DNA of 6,241 bases. Source: Candidatus Bathyarchaeota archaeon. Lineage in GTDB: Archaea; Thermoproteota; Bathyarchaeia; TCS64. The position numbers and the translations under genes were made by a program. Each line of letters starts with the position of its first letter. The stretch's first letter is position 1. The notes beneath the pieces were generated by a model. That model worked only from the letters and a program-made list of their open reading frames with translations, made no database searches and was not told the DNA's origin. The stretch spans positions 1-6,241 of the forward strand of contig JAGTQJ010000094.1 of the NCBI GenBank assembly GCA_018396515.1. The letters run 5' to 3'. Below, one piece after another: positions 5,556-6,241 of the stretch.

Positions 5556-5831
5556 TTGATTGCTGGGTTAAAACATTGGATTATGAAGTTCGTTATTGAC
5601 TTAGGCCGCCGATCACATATTAAAACCAAGGTCACTCCACTAATGCAACTGATTGGCCATAGGAACCTAATGAACACTCCGGTTTACACCCAGCTGTGGA
5701 GCCGGGACGCTGAAGACTCCTGCGTCTGCGAAGCAGCCACAGCCTTGGTTCATGCTAACGAGCTTATATAAGCCGGGTTTGAATATGTATGCGAAACCAG
5801 AGGCCTCAAACTGTTCGGTAAGAGCAAATAG
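5556..5831 (+). pseudogene. C-terminal remnant of an archaeal tyrosine recombinase (integrase) with in-frame stop
   Basis: The frame reads LKHW (equivalent to the usual RHW after the catalytic Arg), then HIKTKVTPLMQLIGHRNLMN and TPVYTQLW. The GHRN-x4-P-V-YTQL block carries the conserved GH of the catalytic domain and the Tyr nucleophile. After EAATALVHANELI a TAA (5769-5771) interrupts, and the same frame resumes with AGFEYVCETRGLKLFGKSK to TAG 5829-5831. That is exactly the expected tail (LIEAGFEYV-E--G-K-F-K-K) of archaeal integrases, so the stop is a lesion in a once continuous gene. The N-terminal core-binding domain and the first catalytic Arg region are absent, the segment between KHW and HIKTK is longer than usual, and a TAG precedes the frame at 5547-5549. 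It ends about 30 bases from the 3' end of tRNA-Gly, the usual target of such enzymes. Confidence 0.75.
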
Positions 5832-5895
5832 AAAGTGCTGATGTTCTGTCCAAACAATGGTGCGGCCGCCGGGATTTGAACCCGGGTCTTCAGCT

Positions 5896-5909
5896 CTCCC
5901 CGAGGATCT
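5896..5909 (-). other. 14-nt intron at 37/38 of tRNA-Gly
   Basis: The intron is AGATCCTCGGGGAG. Its GGGG pairs with exon CCCC (32-35) to form the 4-bp central helix, flanked by 3-nt bulges CAA (cut CA|A) and AGA (cut AG|A), next to the anticodon stem. This is a canonical BHB at the canonical position; the intron-side helix is minimal (GA/TC). Confidence 0.75.
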
Positions 5910-5937
5910 TGGGGGGCTGAAATCTTACCAGGCTGGA

Positions 5938-5954
5938 CTCCGCCGAGGCTTCGC
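5938..5954 (-). other. 17-nt noncanonical intron after position 10 of tRNA-Gly
   Basis: The intron is GCGAAGCCTCGGCGGAG. Exon CCGU (5-8) pairs with intron GCGG as the central 4-bp helix. The 3-nt bulges are AGG (cut AG|G) and AGU (cut AG|U), the inner helix is CGA/UCG around an AGCC loop, and an outer GG/CC pair lies in the exons. Both cut positions follow the same rule as the anticodon intron and restore U8-A9-G10-U11 exactly. Confidence 0.75.
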
Positions 5955-5964
5955 CTACGGCCGC

Positions 5965-5990
5965 CGATGGGCTTCTCCGGCCGCACGGCC
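5965..5990 (-). other. Predicted tRNA-Gly 5' leader with a second acceptor-like copy and hairpin
   Basis: The leader contains a second GCGGCCG (5984-5978), an exact copy of the 5' acceptor strand 20 bases upstream, and a GGCC-GTGC-GGCC hairpin (5990-5979). RNase P would have to discriminate the true 5' end at 5964. If the TATA box at 6011-6020 is used, this is the whole leader. Confidence 0.5.
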
Positions 5991-6010
5991 TCAGAATATC
6001 TCTGCCAAGC

Positions 6011-6020
6011 CTTTTAAAAG
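6011..6020 (-). promoter_or_regulatory. TATA box candidate for tRNA-Gly
   Basis: CTTTTAAAAG is a self-complementary TATA match centred 51 bases upstream of the mature 5' end. It predicts transcription start near 5990 and a leader of about 26 nt, longer than usual. A weaker box, AGATATTC around 5995-6002, would give a shorter leader. Confidence 0.45.
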
Positions 6021-6086
6021 TCTTTTCTAAAAGGGTAGACCCGTTATCGTTTCACCGACTTGGGAATAGTTTTGTTAATTTATCCT

Positions 6087-6100
6087 CGGACCGTGGTCCG
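6087..6100. repeat. Perfect inverted repeat upstream of the tRNA-Lys promoter
   Basis: CGGACC-GT-GGTCCG has a 6-bp stem and lies four bases before the tRNA-Lys TATA box, in the place of the BRE and of regulator binding. It might be a regulatory palindrome for one or both divergent tRNA promoters. The role is unknown. Confidence 0.45.
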
Positions 6101-6104
6101 AAGC

Positions 6105-6112
6105 TTTTTAAA
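6105..6112 (+). promoter_or_regulatory. TATA box for tRNA-Lys
   Basis: TTTTTAAA is centred 30 bases before the mature 5' end at 6139. This is the standard spacing for archaeal tRNA genes and leaves a leader of only a few bases. Confidence 0.6.
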
Positions 6113-6138
6113 TCTTTAAAGGTTTATTGAATCATATA

Positions 6139-6230
6139 GGGCCTGTAGCTCAGCAAGGTAGAGCGCCGGGCTTTTAAGACGTGAAGTCGAGGAAACCCGG
6201 GGGTCAGGGGTTCAAATCCCCTCAGGCCCG
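6139..6230 (+). tRNA. tRNA-Lys(TTT) with one intron
   Basis: All arms fold cleanly: acceptor GGGCCTG/CAGGCCC, D stem GCTC/GAGC, anticodon stem CCGGG/CCCGG, T arm AGGGG-TTCAAAT-CCCCT, and discriminator G73, which fits lysine. The anticodon loop after splicing is CTTTTAA, giving UUU, which reads AAA (and AAG if the wobble base is modified). An 18-nt intron lies at 37/38. No CCA is encoded, unlike the divergent tRNA-Gly. Confidence 0.95.
6177..6194 (+). other. 18-nt intron at 37/38 of tRNA-Lys
   Basis: The intron is AGACGTGAAGTCGAGGAA. Exon CTTT (6171-6174) pairs with intron GAGG (6189-6192, with two G-U pairs). The 3-nt bulges are TAA (cut TA|A) and AAA (cut AA|A), and the inner helix GAC/GTC closes a 5-nt loop. 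This is a complete canonical BHB. Confidence 0.85.
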
Positions 6231-6241
6231 TTAGGTCTCAG

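Larger units (their letters stand above)
5858..5964 (-). tRNA. tRNA-Gly(CCC) with two introns and encoded CCA
   Basis: The acceptor GCGGCCG (5964-5958) pairs perfectly with CGGCCGC (5868-5862); A73 is base 5861 and CCA is encoded at 5860-5858. The T arm is CCGGG-TTCAAAT-CCCGG and the anticodon stem is TCAGC/GCTGA. Removing 5938-5954 (after position 10) and 5896-5909 (at 37/38) leaves 73 nt with U8, A9, G10, U11, C12, C13, A14. The D stem is weak (G10-U25, U11-A24, C12-G23, C13xA22 mismatch). The anticodon loop is CCCCCAA, giving CCC for the GGG codon. The acceptor sequence and A73 fit archaeal glycine tRNAs. Position 33 is C rather than the near-universal U. The gene is divergent from tRNA-Lys. 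The 3' end faces the integrase remnant. Confidence 0.85.

Noticed and set aside
5890..5920. Reading the minus-strand tRNA as tRNA-Glu with a CTC anticodon
   Set aside because: The loop would need a different intron with no BHB, and the GCGGCCG acceptor with A73 fits glycine better. The CCC reading uses a canonical 37/38 splice.
5556..5964. SSV-type split integrase with the attachment site inside the gene
   Set aside because: In that arrangement the gene fragment bearing the attachment site overlaps the tRNA. Here the fragment ends before the tRNA and lacks its sequence, so ordinary decay of an integrase is simpler.
5938..5984. Outer GCGGCCG copy (5984-5978) as the true tRNA-Gly 5' acceptor, with a 37-nt D-arm intron
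   Set aside because: The product would carry G at position 8 instead of the conserved U8, and no 4-bp central helix with 3-nt bulges forms. The inner copy satisfies both tests.
5750..5986. Minus-strand 78-codon open frame across tRNA-Gly
   Set aside because: It reads through the tRNA and the integrase remnant, so it cannot be a real protein gene.

Overview
The window looks like a piece of an archaeal chromosome, most likely a thermophilic or thermotolerant member of the Thermoproteota/Bathyarchaeia-like lineages (inference). The grounds are: tRNA genes with short introns that fold into clean bulge-helix-bulge (BHB) motifs; TATA-type elements about 25-30 bases upstream of several starts, with short or absent leaders; GTG and TTG starts; and archaeal-style families (TtuA/Ncs6 sulfurtransferase, inositol-1-phosphate synthase, GDT1/UPF0016 transporter, zinc ribbon plus DUF4342, Pyr_excise glycosylase).

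Layout. Bases 1-1638 (+) hold the 3' end of a tRNA-thiolation gene (TtuA/Ncs6 family) followed after 20 bases by a complete inositol-1-phosphate synthase; they are probably cotranscribed. A GDT1/UPF0016 cation transporter (1702-2277, -) converges on them. Divergent from it is a 320-residue membrane-anchored protein of unknown function (2403-3365, +). This converges on a small zinc-ribbon/DUF4342 protein (3533-3847, -). Next is a 174-residue anchored surface protein of unknown function (4022-4546, -), where the DNA becomes visibly more AT-rich.

Bases about 4550-5860 read as a decayed mobile or accessory segment. It contains the C-terminal half of a retropepsin-like aspartyl protease broken by an in-frame stop (about 4673-4912, -), a dense cluster of hairpins including a perfect 17-bp inverted repeat (4916-5016), an intact pyrimidine-dimer DNA glycosylase with its own promoter and Shine-Dalgarno (5058-5468, -), and the C-terminal remnant of a tyrosine integrase with an in-frame stop (about 5556-5831, +). 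The integrase remnant stops about 30 bases from the 3' end of a tRNA gene, the usual docking position for integrating elements.

Bases 5858-6230 hold two divergent tRNA genes. tRNA-Gly(CCC) (-) needs two introns removed: 17 nt after position 10 and 14 nt at position 37/38. It has C rather than the near-universal U at position 33. tRNA-Lys(TTT) (+) has one 18-nt intron at 37/38. The most unusual features here are the doubly interrupted tRNA-Gly with C33 and the hairpin cluster sitting at the break point of the protease remnant. All family assignments come from reading motifs by eye; no database search was run.
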